DNA of 64,000 nt, taken from Streptomyces sp. NBC_01439 (lineage in GTDB: Bacteria; Actinomycetota; Actinomycetes; Streptomycetales; Streptomycetaceae). The position numbers and the translations under genes were made by a program. The stretch's first letter is position 1. Every line of letters begins with the position of its first letter. Below are positions 27,018-35,291 of this stretch, one piece after another. The stretch spans positions 9,163,001 through 9,227,000 of the forward strand of contig NZ_CP109487.1 of NCBI RefSeq assembly GCF_036227605.1, given 5' to 3'. The notes under the pieces were generated by a model that was not told the origin of the DNA, did not search any database, and saw only the letters and a program-made list of their open reading frames with translations.

Positions 27018-27611
27018 TCAGGAACCGGACGCTTCGATGCGCGCGGCCGACCTGGCGGCCTGCTCGATCTTCGCGCAGTAGGTTGCACGGGCTTCCTCGT
27101 CGATCTGCTTCTCGTGTTCGGGGCGCAACCCGGTCCGGCCGTCGAGGCCCTCGCGCAGGATGTCGGCGTGCCCGGCATGCCGGTTGGCCTCGCCGAGGAC
27201 ATGGACCATGACGGCGAACAGGTTCGTGTCGGCATAGGGCTCCGACCACCACGGCACGTGGCCGGCGGCGTCGAGGGGAAGCTCGTTGATCGTCGCGTCC
27301 GAGTGTTCCCACGTGCGCCGGTAGAACCCGATGATCTGATCGCGGGTCTCGTCCTCGGCCGCCCACAGATCGCTGCCGTCGGAGTCCTGCCACCGGGGCA
27401 GCGGTTCCGGGGAAGGGCGGTCGAAGACCTCGCCGAAATACCTGGCCTCCACAGTGGCCACGTGTTTGACCAGACCGAGGAGGTTGTTCCCGGTCACCGT
27501 CAAAGGTCGGCGGGCCTCGTATTCGGACAAGCCGTCGAGCTTCCAGAGCAGCGCCTCGCGGTCCCGCCGCAGTCTCCCGTGCAGGGTGTCTTTCGCGAAT
27601 TCATCGATCAT
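27018..27611 (-). CDS. DinB / DUF664-family protein
   Basis: A 197-residue four-helix-bundle protein of the DinB/YfiT superfamily. It starts MIDEFAKDTLHGRLRRDREA. Expected metal ligands are His in LLGLVKHVATVEARYFGEVF and His residues in MVHVLGEANRHAGHADILRE, the typical spacing for the third helix. The family includes thiol-dependent metal enzymes using mycothiol or bacillithiol; the substrate is unknown. The ATG at 27611 is the family-like start, six codons inside the longest frame. It is monocistronic. Confidence 0.83.
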   Translation of the reverse strand: MIDEFAKDTLHGRLRRDREALLWKLDGLSEYEARRPLTVTGNNLLGLVKHVATVEARYFGEVFDRPSPEPLPRWQDSDGSDLWAAEDETRDQIIGFYRRTWEHSDATINELPLDAAGHVPWWSEPYADTNLFAVMVHVLGEANRHAGHADILREGLDGRTGLRPEHEKQIDEEARATYCAKIEQAARSAARIEASGS

Positions 27612-27832
27612 GCGGCACGAGCCTGCCATGGGCTGCTCGTGGTCTCAAATCCCGGACGTGGTACGTAGCAACCGGCAGAGCCGAGGCCTGGCCGCAGTCG
27701 CCGCCCCGACCTGCCACAAGGAGCTCGCGAAACGTGCCACGTGAGACAACCTCCTAGGATGAAGGGGCCTGGCGAACCAGGCTTGCGATCAAAGGTGTCG
27801 TTTCCTTTGCAGGAAAGGAGACGGCTGCTGAA

Positions 27833-29263
27833 TCAGCTCTGGGCTGCTGACCGTTTGACGGGCTCCCGCTTCAGTACCTCCAACTCGGAGGGCGTCAGCG
27901 GCGGCGCGTCGAGAACCGGCCGGCGCGGACCCCGGGCGGCTGCCACCAGAACGCCCAATCGGAAGAGCACTCCAGCGCGCTTCCGCATGGTCATCACGTC
28001 CGTCAGGCTCTTGACCACGACGGCACTGTCAGTTGCCGTGTACGTGAGACGTCCAACATATCGTGCCGCAATGCGGTCGAGGACATTCGGCTTCGCGCCC
28101 ATGGAGCCGGGATAGAAGCGATCCTGACCGACTGCCAGCAACCACGCGTCTGCCGCCGGGCGGGCGATCCGGCGCTGGGCCTTCAGCCCGAACCGGGGAG
28201 AGAGAACCGACGTCGAATCAGCCACTGCCCGCAGGGCGAGAGCACCCAGCGCTGAGGCGGACATGCCGTGTCCGTAGACAGGGTTGAGGCTGGTTGCAGC
28301 ATCACCAAGGACCACGAACCCGGCTGGCAGCCGTGCCCGATCGTAGAAGCGACGCCGATTGGCGGTCCGGCCGTAGACGGCGATGCCGCTGATCGGCTCT
28401 GCCCGAGCGAGTACATCGGCCACCAGGGGATGGCGGGCATTTCGCGCGAAGAGCTCGAACTGGTCTTCTTGGGCCGTGGGCTCGTCTCCACGGGTCCCGG
28501 ACAGGCTCACGTGCCACCGGCCGCCGCCAACAGAAATGATCGAAGCCACTCGGCCGGGTGTGCCATCTCTCGGATCGGCCTGGATGTGGATCACGGGCCA
28601 GTTCCCATCGGTTCCTGCCGGAGCCTTGTAGAGACGGCTCGCATAGCGGACCCCGGCATCGACTGTGATCTCGCGAATGCGAGGACCACCCATTTCCTCG
28701 AGCCAGATCGGAGACTTCGACCCCCTCCCCGTCGCATCCACGACAAGATCCGCCGAAATCGTCTCCGGCTCCTGGTCCTCATTGCGCACGCGCACCCCGC
28801 AGACCTTCGCTGCATTACCCACTAGGCCGGTGGCCTTGACCCCGGAACGTACCGACACGGTTGGCAGGGCGAGAACGCGCCTGCGCACGACCAGGTCGAG
28901 TTCCTGACGCAACGCGCCAATCAGGTAGTGCGTGGGCTCCCAGCTCCGACGGAACCAGCCGGCCGGCGCATAGCTGACCATCCCCGTGGGGACAGGAATG
29001 CGGTGTGCTCCCGCGTCCAGACACTCCTGGATCACGCCCGGGAGCAGCTGATCCATTGCATCAGCCCCACCTGCCCAAAGCATGTGGGCGTGGTCGCCGT
29101 GCGGAAGTCCGCGCCGCGCCTTCGGCTCCTCGGGCAGTACGTCGTGCTCGACGATCAATACCTGATCCACATGGGAGGCGAGGGCAGCGGCTGCAAGTGT
29201 CCCGGACAGACCACCGCCGAGAACGACGGCGCGGATAACACGTGACGAGAGGGGTTGAGTCAT
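27833..29263 (-). CDS. FAD-dependent oxidoreductase / monooxygenase
   Basis: A 476-residue flavoprotein. The Rossmann motif is AVVLGGGLSGTLAAAALASH near residues 12-31, followed by LIVEHDVLPEEPKARRGLPH. The second FAD motif is FVVLGDAATSLNPVYGHGMS near residue 320. ADLVVDATGRGSKSPIWLEE is a typical DG-type segment. It resembles epoxidase and geranylgeranyl-reductase-like monooxygenases of natural-product clusters. It overlaps the upstream membrane-protein gene by 4 bp (ATGA), so it is the last gene of the XRE/ImmA operon. Possible roles are modification of a lipid, quinone or the small operon peptide; this is inference. Confidence 0.85.
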   Translation of the reverse strand: MTQPLSSRVIRAVVLGGGLSGTLAAAALASHVDQVLIVEHDVLPEEPKARRGLPHGDHAHMLWAGGADAMDQLLPGVIQECLDAGAHRIPVPTGMVSYAPAGWFRRSWEPTHYLIGALRQELDLVVRRRVLALPTVSVRSGVKATGLVGNAAKVCGVRVRNEDQEPETISADLVVDATGRGSKSPIWLEEMGGPRIREITVDAGVRYASRLYKAPAGTDGNWPVIHIQADPRDGTPGRVASIISVGGGRWHVSLSGTRGDEPTAQEDQFELFARNARHPLVADVLARAEPISGIAVYGRTANRRRFYDRARLPAGFVVLGDAATSLNPVYGHGMSASALGALALRAVADSTSVLSPRFGLKAQRRIARPAADAWLLAVGQDRFYPGSMGAKPNVLDRIAARYVGRLTYTATDSAVVVKSLTDVMTMRKRAGVLFRLGVLVAAARGPRRPVLDAPPLTPSELEVLKREPVKRSAAQS

Positions 29264-30468
29264 CGGGTACTGCTCTCTACGACGGCGGCATGGCGGCGAA
29301 ATCGCTGGACGACGTCGGACGACAGCGCAATGGACATGCGAACGAGACCCGTGGGGGTGTGGGCGGAGCTGAGCGTTTCGTTGTGATCGTTCACGCGTTC
29401 CTCCGGGTCAGCCGCAACCGTCTGGTGCTGCCTCCACACGGACACAGCGTGCGCGAGCGCAGCCGCGTCTGCGGTGGCAGCCGCCTCGTCGTCGGAGCGG
29501 CAGGACTTTGCTGCGGCCTGCAGAGCCTGTGCACGGATGCGTGCGTCGATGTGCGGACTCACGGTGAGGATGCCGTCGTGAATGTCGGCCTCGACCTGAA
29601 CCAGCCTGATCTCTATGGGTGTCCGGGCCGAGGACCCGATGCCCATGGAGTGCTCGGAGGCTTCGCGCAGCTCACGCCACAGTGGGCGCAATTGGTAGTA
29701 GCGGCGCCACGGGGTCCAGAAGTGCATGAAACGCTGGGACAACAGCGGAAAGATGAAGCCGGCCCCGATGAGCAGCGCCGAGAACGAGGCGAGCGAAGCG
29801 GCGTACGTAACGCTGAGAACGTCCCAGTTCCGGCCTGCCCAGTGGGCGCCAATGGCCGTGAACTTCAAAGCGTCGTAAGCCAAGTTGAGTAGATATCCGC
29901 CGACGATCAGCAACAATCCGACCCGAAGCTCTCCATGAACCTCTCGTGCCCACCGACAGCACAGGACCGTCATGGTGACGGCTGCGGTGGTGTGCGCGGC
30001 GAGATAGAGCAAGATCATTTCACGGATGAACGGGGTGGACGCGTAGTACGTGTCCAGGTCCCGCAATCTCTCGACGCTTGCATCGCCGAGGAGGAAGAGC
30101 ACATTGATCGCAATGATGACCACGCCCGTGGCCATGTAACAGCGTTTGGACCACCGGTCCGCCCTCTGGGTGTCCTCCGGTCCGCTGCTCCATCGGATGA
30201 TGAGGCTGATGTTGGAACCGGAGAACACGGTGAGGAGGGTGTAGACCAACGGCGCTGCCGCGTTCGGGACGCCCGTCAGCCGGTTGAAGGCGGCGATGGA
30301 CGGGACAGCACAGCACCAGAACACCGCCGTGGAGACCACGAGCAACACCCACACGGAGCGCAGGAGTTCATCACGCGGGTTCCGGAGGAGTGCGGGCAGC
30401 TTTGCGCACGCCACCAGGAAGAGGAGGGCCCCGGGGATGTAGAAGTTGAGTCCGCTAGGAGTGGTCAC
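29260..30468 (-). CDS. MAB_1171c-like seven-helix membrane protein
   Basis: A 402-residue protein with seven predicted transmembrane helices in the first ~255 residues, then a cytoplasmic helical tail of ~150 residues (IEIRLVQVEADIHDGILTVS; later ALAHAVSVWRQHQTV). The layout, including RLRDLDTYYASTPFIREMIL before helix 5, matches the MAB_1171c family, called putative transporters but of unproven role. It starts with GTG (30468), overlapping the stop of the 38-codon frame (GTGA), and overlaps the FAD gene by 4 bp. Homologues commonly lie beside XRE and ImmA/IrrE genes. A 7-helix sensor with a cytoplasmic output tail is one reading. Confidence 0.82.
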   Translation of the reverse strand: MTTPSGLNFYIPGALLFLVACAKLPALLRNPRDELLRSVWVLLVVSTAVFWCCAVPSIAAFNRLTGVPNAAAPLVYTLLTVFSGSNISLIIRWSSGPEDTQRADRWSKRCYMATGVVIIAINVLFLLGDASVERLRDLDTYYASTPFIREMILLYLAAHTTAAVTMTVLCCRWAREVHGELRVGLLLIVGGYLLNLAYDALKFTAIGAHWAGRNWDVLSVTYAASLASFSALLIGAGFIFPLLSQRFMHFWTPWRRYYQLRPLWRELREASEHSMGIGSSARTPIEIRLVQVEADIHDGILTVSPHIDARIRAQALQAAAKSCRSDDEAAATADAAALAHAVSVWRQHQTVAADPEERVNDHNETLSSAHTPTGLVRMSIALSSDVVQRFRRHAAVVESSTR

Positions 30469-30581
30469 TGTTGTTCACCAGCCGAAGGACGGAGCAGGCC
30501 GCAGAACGGCTGCTGAAACTGGCCGGCGATCGTCGCGACGCGGAGCCGCGTTCGGCCGTGAAAGGGCCGGAAGGTGTTCAT
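30465..30581 (-). CDS. Translationally coupled 38-residue peptide
   Basis: A short frame starting MNTFRPFHGRTRLRVATIAG and ending LLRPSAGEQQ. It starts 16 nt after the stop of the upstream membrane gene (AGAAAGAAG upstream) and its TGA overlaps the GTG of the next gene. This perfect fit into the operon is the main reason to believe it. The peptide is basic at the N-terminus, has one Cys near the middle and no obvious signal sequence. It could be a coupling leader, a small regulator or a signal-peptide precursor; none is demonstrated. Confidence 0.55.
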   Translation of the reverse strand: MNTFRPFHGRTRLRVATIAGQFQQPFCGLLRPSAGEQQ

Positions 30582-30597
30582 GTCGGCTTCTTTCTGA

Positions 30598-31506
30598 TCA
30601 AGCGGCCGTGGAATAGCGGGCAAGGACCCTGTCTTGACGTGCAACACGAGCCATGCCGTGTGAGTCGGCCCCGAGGATCGGGGTCAGGGAATCGATGCCG
30701 GTGCCCAGCGTTTCGGCGGGGTGAGTGTGCTGCGCTTCCCGAGCCGACTCGATGGCGTGATGAATCATGGTCGCGGCGCCAAGGGCCCAAGCGTGCTGCG
30801 TGGGCATCCCGGTTCGCGAGGCCTGTTCGATCGTGTCCGTCATGATGGTCCGCGACCAGTAGGGGGTCAAGGTCAACCTGCGGAGCCAGTCCTGCAGGTC
30901 GGTTTCCCTGTGAACAAGGTGCTCATCTACAGGTCTCCACCATTTGGGGGTGCCCGGACCGCTGTCAGGTTGATCCACCACGCGAAAGCGGCGCCACAGA
31001 GGACCCGGCAAGCGATAGGTTCGCCAGGCAGACCAGAGCGCGAAGTGCCACACGAGGTACACGGTGATCATTTCGCGGATGTACGGCGTGGACGCGTAAT
31101 GCGTATCCAGATCCTGCAACCGCTCGACAGGCGCATCGCCGAGAGCGAAGAACGCGCCGATCGAAGTCACCACGACCGCAAAGACCCACGACCACCATCG
31201 GACTTGGCGCCGCGCCTCAGCACCGGGGCCCTCCATCCAGTGGACCAGCAGCACGAGGCACCAGGCACTGGAGCAGGACAAGACGGCATAGACCAGCGGA
31301 GCTGAGAAGTTGGGCACTCCAGCGGCCCTGTTGACCACAAGGATGGTTGGTGGCGCGGCAAGGGCGAATCCAACGCCTCCGAGGAACAGCAAACCCGACA
31401 CGGCCCGGACCGCGGGATCGCGCCACCGGCGGACCAGAACAGGGCCCTTGAGCAGGAACGCGCCCATGAGAATCGCTGCCGGTATGTAGTAGTCGGACCC
31501 CTCCAT
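30598..31506 (-). CDS. MAB_1171c-like membrane protein lacking helices 6-7
   Basis: A 302-residue paralogue of the downstream membrane protein. Helices 1-5 align well (RLQDLDTHYASTPYIREMIT before helix 5). Then, after WRTYRLPG, the sequence passes directly to a tail homologous to the paralogue's (HLVHRETDLQDWLRRLTLTP, WALGAATMIHHAIESAREAQ). The region for helices 6-7 and the following linker, about 90 residues in the paralogue, is missing. With five helices the tail would lie on the opposite side unless topology is rearranged. The ATG at 31506 overlaps the ImmA/IrrE stop as TGATG. Confidence 0.8.
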   Translation of the reverse strand: MEGSDYYIPAAILMGAFLLKGPVLVRRWRDPAVRAVSGLLFLGGVGFALAAPPTILVVNRAAGVPNFSAPLVYAVLSCSSAWCLVLLVHWMEGPGAEARRQVRWWSWVFAVVVTSIGAFFALGDAPVERLQDLDTHYASTPYIREMITVYLVWHFALWSAWRTYRLPGPLWRRFRVVDQPDSGPGTPKWWRPVDEHLVHRETDLQDWLRRLTLTPYWSRTIMTDTIEQASRTGMPTQHAWALGAATMIHHAIESAREAQHTHPAETLGTGIDSLTPILGADSHGMARVARQDRVLARYSTAA

Positions 31507-32087
31507 CAATCCTCCGACGCACCGAGGGAAGACTGTATGCGTCTGGCCGCCCCCTTGAGGACGCGGGCACTCGGGTCGTGCTCCACGTAGCGGCGAAGCG
31601 TACTGCCGAGCCGACGACCAAAAGCCTCCGCCTCTGCCTCGTCACCGGGCACGGCGTGAGTCCGAGCGGCAACGCTGAGGACGGCCTGGCTCAGGCCGGC
31701 AGGGCTGAGACCGTCGCCCAGCAGTCGGGTGGTCACCTGTGCACCGAGCACATGGCTGCCGCAGTGCCCCCGCACCATGTGCCAAATTTCATGCCCCAGG
31801 ATGACCAGAGAGTGCAGCGGGCTCGTGTTCCTGACAACGACGATCACGTCATCCATCTCACGATCCAGCCACAGGCCCGACACGGTGCCGAACTCGCGCG
31901 GTAAGTCCCTACGGACGATCCGCACCGGTCGTCCCCGCCGCACGGAGAGGTGCGCGGCGATCCGATCGAACAACTGATCCGTATCCGAAGGTGCCGGCTT
32001 GCCCAGGCTGTTGGCCAGCTCCGCGCACAGCGCGACCATTTCGTCTTCCAGGCGCTGCTGTTCGCGCCGGCTGCTAACGCTCGCCAC
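31506..32087 (-). CDS. ImmA/IrrE-family metallo-endopeptidase
   Basis: A 193-residue protein with the zinc motif HEIWH in LVILGHEIWHMVRGHCG, then a downstream acidic helix (GDEAEAEAFGRRLGSTLRRY) giving the likely third ligand. ImmA cleaves a phage-type repressor and IrrE/PprI cleaves DdrO on DNA damage, in both cases an XRE-type partner, as found upstream here. The GTG at 32087 has AAGGAGG at ideal spacing. It is coupled to the next gene by TGATG. The upstream XRE protein is the predicted substrate. Confidence 0.85.
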   Translation of the reverse strand: MASVSSRREQQRLEDEMVALCAELANSLGKPAPSDTDQLFDRIAAHLSVRRGRPVRIVRRDLPREFGTVSGLWLDREMDDVIVVVRNTSPLHSLVILGHEIWHMVRGHCGSHVLGAQVTTRLLGDGLSPAGLSQAVLSVAARTHAVPGDEAEAEAFGRRLGSTLRRYVEHDPSARVLKGAARRIQSSLGASED

Positions 32088-32162
32088 CCGTGCCTCCTTG
32101 CCTCCGCGCAGTTCGGCGCGATGTCAGACGTGCTGGCGATGTCTCGGTGGAAACCGCCACTG

Positions 32163-32795
32163 TCACGCCTCTTCGTCAACGATGGAGGCGAGCAGCTCCT
32201 CAAGGACCTCGCGCTTCACTTGCGGCGAAGGACCGCGAAAGGAGAGGGACTTCACCCGGTTTCGCTCGCCCTGTTGGAGCAGTGCTTCCTGTCGATCCCG
32301 CTCCGCCTGCAATCTCTCATTGGCTTGTTGGAGCGCGGCCACCTGGGCGTCCTGCAACTCGGCCACCTTCTCGCTGAGGGCGCGATCGAGTGCTTGGGAA
32401 GGGGTCGCCGTCAGGAATCCCCGGGGCACCCCGAAGAAGTCTTCGATCCTGGCAGCATGCTCGAGGCTGGGCTTCTTTCCGCCGTTCAGAAGCTGGCCGC
32501 TCCACTGCGACGTCAGTCCAGCCCCGGCTCCGATTTCCTTCTGGGAGTAGGGCTTGCCGTCCGGACGAGGCCGGTGACTTCGAAGGAACGCGAGGCGCTG
32601 ATGGACCTGCTCGTGCAGGTCCATCAGCGGCATCTCTCGACCGTGCAGCCCCATGGTGACCACCGATGGCGGCAGCCCGGTGCTCAATGCGAGGGGTCCT
32701 GGGTCGAGGACTACGGCCCAGTCGAGGTCGGCCTTCACGATGAGGTCTTGAAGGCGCGCCAGACTCTTCAGATGAGGGCTGGCCTCGTCGGTCAC
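32163..32795 (-). CDS. XRE-family regulator with coiled-coil C-terminus
   Basis: Up to 210 residues. The Cro/C1-type HTH is in residues ~74-115: KPYSQKEIGAGAGLTSQWSG, QLLNGGKKPSLEHAARIEDF, then FGVPRGFL. A long coiled coil follows (KVAELQDAQVAALQQANERL, QAERDRQEALLQQGERNR) and a short basic tail. The start is uncertain: GTG 32795 gives a 57-residue leader that reads like protein; ATG 32624 (MDLHEQVHQRL) gives the usual family start. It heads the operon and is the likely target of the ImmA/IrrE peptidase 75 bp downstream. Confidence 0.8.
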   Translation of the reverse strand: MTDEASPHLKSLARLQDLIVKADLDWAVVLDPGPLALSTGLPPSVVTMGLHGREMPLMDLHEQVHQRLAFLRSHRPRPDGKPYSQKEIGAGAGLTSQWSGQLLNGGKKPSLEHAARIEDFFGVPRGFLTATPSQALDRALSEKVAELQDAQVAALQQANERLQAERDRQEALLQQGERNRVKSLSFRGPSPQVKREVLEELLASIVDEEA

Positions 32796-33107
32796 GAACG
32801 CTCCCGGCAGTCGATTCTCGGTCTGTTAGGCCTGATTGCTGGAGGCTAGTGCCTAGCGTGCACGGATACTGAATCAGATCAACGATCGTTTCCACAACCG
32901 CTGCGATCGTTGCGCCCTGCTGTCCCGGTCGACCCAGCGAAACCGAGACGTGTGAGACGTGATGTACCGACAGCACCGCACCTTGGGGCCTGCTTCCCCG
33001 GCTCGGCATGCTCGTTCATCCGGCAGTGAAGGATCGCGCGTCCCGTCCAGGCAGTGAAATGATCGTCGGGACCATGTGAATCGATCGTTTCATTCATACG
33101 TTTCGTG
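32796..33107. promoter_or_regulatory. Divergent control region with three CGATCGTT motifs
   Basis: The 310 bp between the XRE gene (minus) and the plus-strand small frame contains CGATCGTT at 32883, 32904 and 33082. The first is the core of a palindrome (AACGATCGTT, 32881-32890). The region is less GC-rich than its surroundings and on the minus strand offers TTGATC as a possible -35. These are candidate sites for the XRE regulator. Confidence 0.45.
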
Positions 33108-33191
33108 ATGAACCCGCAGCACGGCCGCGTTCGTGGCTGGCGTGTGGTCGAGACCGAGATGCTCGACGACGTCAAACCCGGGTGTCATTGA
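33108..33191 (+). CDS. Possible 27-residue peptide
   Basis: A short frame (MNPQHGRVRGWRVVETEMLD, ending in DVKPGCH) begins immediately after the XRE control region, divergent from the operon. It has a charged, protein-like composition and a C-terminal Cys-His. No strong ribosome-binding site is visible; a GTG lies directly before the ATG. It could be a fragment of a lost gene. Confidence 0.3.
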   Translation: MNPQHGRVRGWRVVETEMLDDVKPGCH

Positions 33192-33328
33192 CACCTGGGA
33201 CGCCCCCATGGGCCTGCCCATCCGATGCGATTACCGGCGCGATCCCCGGCCCGCTGCCCTGCCCCGCCCCGGCCCGCGACAGCCCGGTGCGGCGGGTTGT
33301 CAGTGCGATTCGGCAGGGTGTGCAGGTG

Positions 33329-34495
33329 ATGAATCGAGACGAGGAACGTGGCACCCCCATCCGGGCCGGACTGCCCCCGGCAGCCAGAGCGCTGCTCATG
33401 TCAACCGAATGGGACGCCCTGCAGCATGCATATGGGAGCGCTGAGGACATCCCGCCGTACTTGTGCCGACTCCTGGACGAGGACCCCGAGGTACAGGCCG
33501 AGGCTCTCGGAATGCTGGAGATGTCCGTGCTGCACCAAGGGTCCCTCTACAGCTCCACGCCGCCGGCCGCACTGTTCGTAGCAGCGATCTTGACGCATCC
33601 CCAGACTTCGGTCGAGCACGAGAACTTCTTCCCCTGGGATGACCGGGCCCGTCCCCTGCGGGCCGCACTGCTTGACTGGCTCGGCCAGATCGTCGAATCG
33701 GCCTCCTACGGCGAGGACCCGACCAGCGAGGGCGAGTACGGGGATGGGTGCGACGGCGACTACGAAGACGAGCTCGAGGCGGCCCGACTGTGCCGGAGCA
33801 TCCGGCCCGCGCTCTACGATGCGGTCGAACCGCTCCTCGACGACCCGCATCCGGACACCCGAGAGGTCGCCCTCGGAACGGTCGCCCTGCTTCTGCAGGC
33901 ACCCGACCTCGCCGGGTTCGTCCCGCGTGCCGCCCACCGCCTGCGGAGCGTTCTCGAAGCAGACGGCAGCCGCCGAGAACGCGCGTCCGCAGTCCTGGCG
34001 ATCGGCGCCTGGGGCCAGGACACCACCGGCTTCCTCGACGATCCTGATCCAGCCGTGCGGGCCTGCGCCGCTCTGGCCTCCTCAGTTGCGCGCGTGCCCC
34101 GCGCCACCGCCGTCCTGCTCGAAGCCCTGCAGAACCCGGTCGAGGCAGACCACTGGTTCCCCGACCCCCTCCCTCACGTCGACGGCTGGCTCCGCTTCAC
34201 CCTCCTGAAGGCCGCCCTTGACCGCGTCGACGCCTTCGAGGACCTGGCCCCGGCGGCCATGGCCCTGATACCGCTCGCCAGCGACCACACCGTCGACCGC
34301 GACTGGGGTCCGCTGCTCGTCAAAGCGTTCCCCCACGGCCACAGCCCTGGCCAGCCGCTGTCGGTCGCGCAACGGGAACTCCTACAAGCCGTCACCGCCA
34401 ACGAAGCATGCTGGGGAAACATCGGCAACAAATTTCGCTGGCTCAAGGAAGCCGGCCTGCCGGAGCAGCGCGACGTCATCAGGGCCCTGCTCTGA
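33329..34495 (+). CDS. HEAT-repeat-like hypothetical protein
   Basis: A 388-residue protein built of helical pairs: LCRLLDEDPEVQAEALGMLE, PALYDAVEPLLDDPHPDTRE, VALGTVALLLQAPDL, RRERASAVLAIGAWG and DDPDPAVRACAALASSVARV. These are HEAT/armadillo-like repeats, used for protein binding. An acidic insert (GDGCDGDYEDELEA) lies near residue 140. I chose the ATG at 33329 because upstream codons are Pro-rich and unlike the fold. Such standalone HEAT proteins are frequent in streptomycetes, with no known partner. The next gene follows 65 bp downstream on the same strand. Confidence 0.75.
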   Translation: MNRDEERGTPIRAGLPPAARALLMSTEWDALQHAYGSAEDIPPYLCRLLDEDPEVQAEALGMLEMSVLHQGSLYSSTPPAALFVAAILTHPQTSVEHENFFPWDDRARPLRAALLDWLGQIVESASYGEDPTSEGEYGDGCDGDYEDELEAARLCRSIRPALYDAVEPLLDDPHPDTREVALGTVALLLQAPDLAGFVPRAAHRLRSVLEADGSRRERASAVLAIGAWGQDTTGFLDDPDPAVRACAALASSVARVPRATAVLLEALQNPVEADHWFPDPLPHVDGWLRFTLLKAALDRVDAFEDLAPAAMALIPLASDHTVDRDWGPLLVKAFPHGHSPGQPLSVAQRELLQAVTANEACWGNIGNKFRWLKEAGLPEQRDVIRALL

Positions 34496-34559
34496 TCACA
34501 CGGCCGTCGCCTGATCGGTTCGGGTCGACTCGAAGCCCGCGGGAGGGTTCAATGCCGAG

Positions 34560-35291
34560 GTGGTCAATTGGGCACAGATGTACGACTGGCGATCTGAGAC
34601 CGATCGCGTTCCCGAGCTCCTGGAACGAGTGGAACGTACGAACGATGCCGAAGCGTGGACGGAACTGGGCCACCGGCTGGTCCTGGAGCGTGATCTCGTA
34701 TCACTCGCAGGCTTCGCCGCCTTGCCCCAGCTGATGCGCCTCGCGTCGGGGAGCACCGAAGCCCGACACCTGGCCGGAGAGATCATGGAGCGCGCGGCAG
34801 GGCAACACGGCGGTGACGATCTCCTGGCGGACAGTGCCCAGGAGATCGCCGAGTTCGGCGCACTCCTGGACCAGCACTTGCAGTCGCGGCCGGTCGACTA
34901 CCCGGTGACCTTCCGCGCACTGCTCGCGGTCTCGGAGCAGTACCACTGGGCCAACGTACTGGGAGACTTCACGGACGACTTCCTCGACGTGGCCTGCCCT
35001 CACTGCGCGGTGGAGGTGACCATCGCCATCGGCGACTACGGGCGCTACTCGGCGATTCGGGACTGGAACCGGGGCGACGTGGATCGGCGTGATCTACGGC
35101 CGGCGGCTGCAGAGGAACTGTCGGGCGTCGGCCGATGGATGCGCGAGACCGCCGTCCGTGACGGGCAAGCGGTACTCGCCGACGGAATCGCCCATCTCTT
35201 CGGCAAGGCCGAGTGTCCGAGATGTGCCAGCCTCTTCAGCATCTCGGACGAGTACGAGGCCGCCAACCGGCCGGTCCTGCAGCGAGGCTGA
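34560..35291 (+). CDS. Hypothetical protein with two CPxC zinc-ribbon-like pairs
   Basis: A 243-residue protein. The N-terminal half is helical (LLERVERTNDAEAWTELGHR, FAALPQLMRLASGSTEARHL), resembling the HEAT-type repeats of the preceding gene. The C-terminal half has CPHCAVEVTIAIGDYGRYSA and, about 75 residues later, AECPRCASLFSISDEY: two CPxC knuckles that could bind one zinc. No catalytic motif. The start codon is a GTG/ATG-type start at 34560 with GGTTCAATGCCGAGG upstream. Probably cotranscribed with the HEAT-like gene. Confidence 0.72.
   Translation: MVNWAQMYDWRSETDRVPELLERVERTNDAEAWTELGHRLVLERDLVSLAGFAALPQLMRLASGSTEARHLAGEIMERAAGQHGGDDLLADSAQEIAEFGALLDQHLQSRPVDYPVTFRALLAVSEQYHWANVLGDFTDDFLDVACPHCAVEVTIAIGDYGRYSAIRDWNRGDVDRRDLRPAAAEELSGVGRWMRETAVRDGQAVLADGIAHLFGKAECPRCASLFSISDEYEAANRPVLQRG

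Noticed and set aside
27833..32795. Calling the XRE-ImmA/IrrE operon a prophage immunity region.
   Set aside because: No phage structural, lysis or integrase genes are adjacent; the membrane proteins and FAD enzyme do not fit an ICEBs1-like immunity module.
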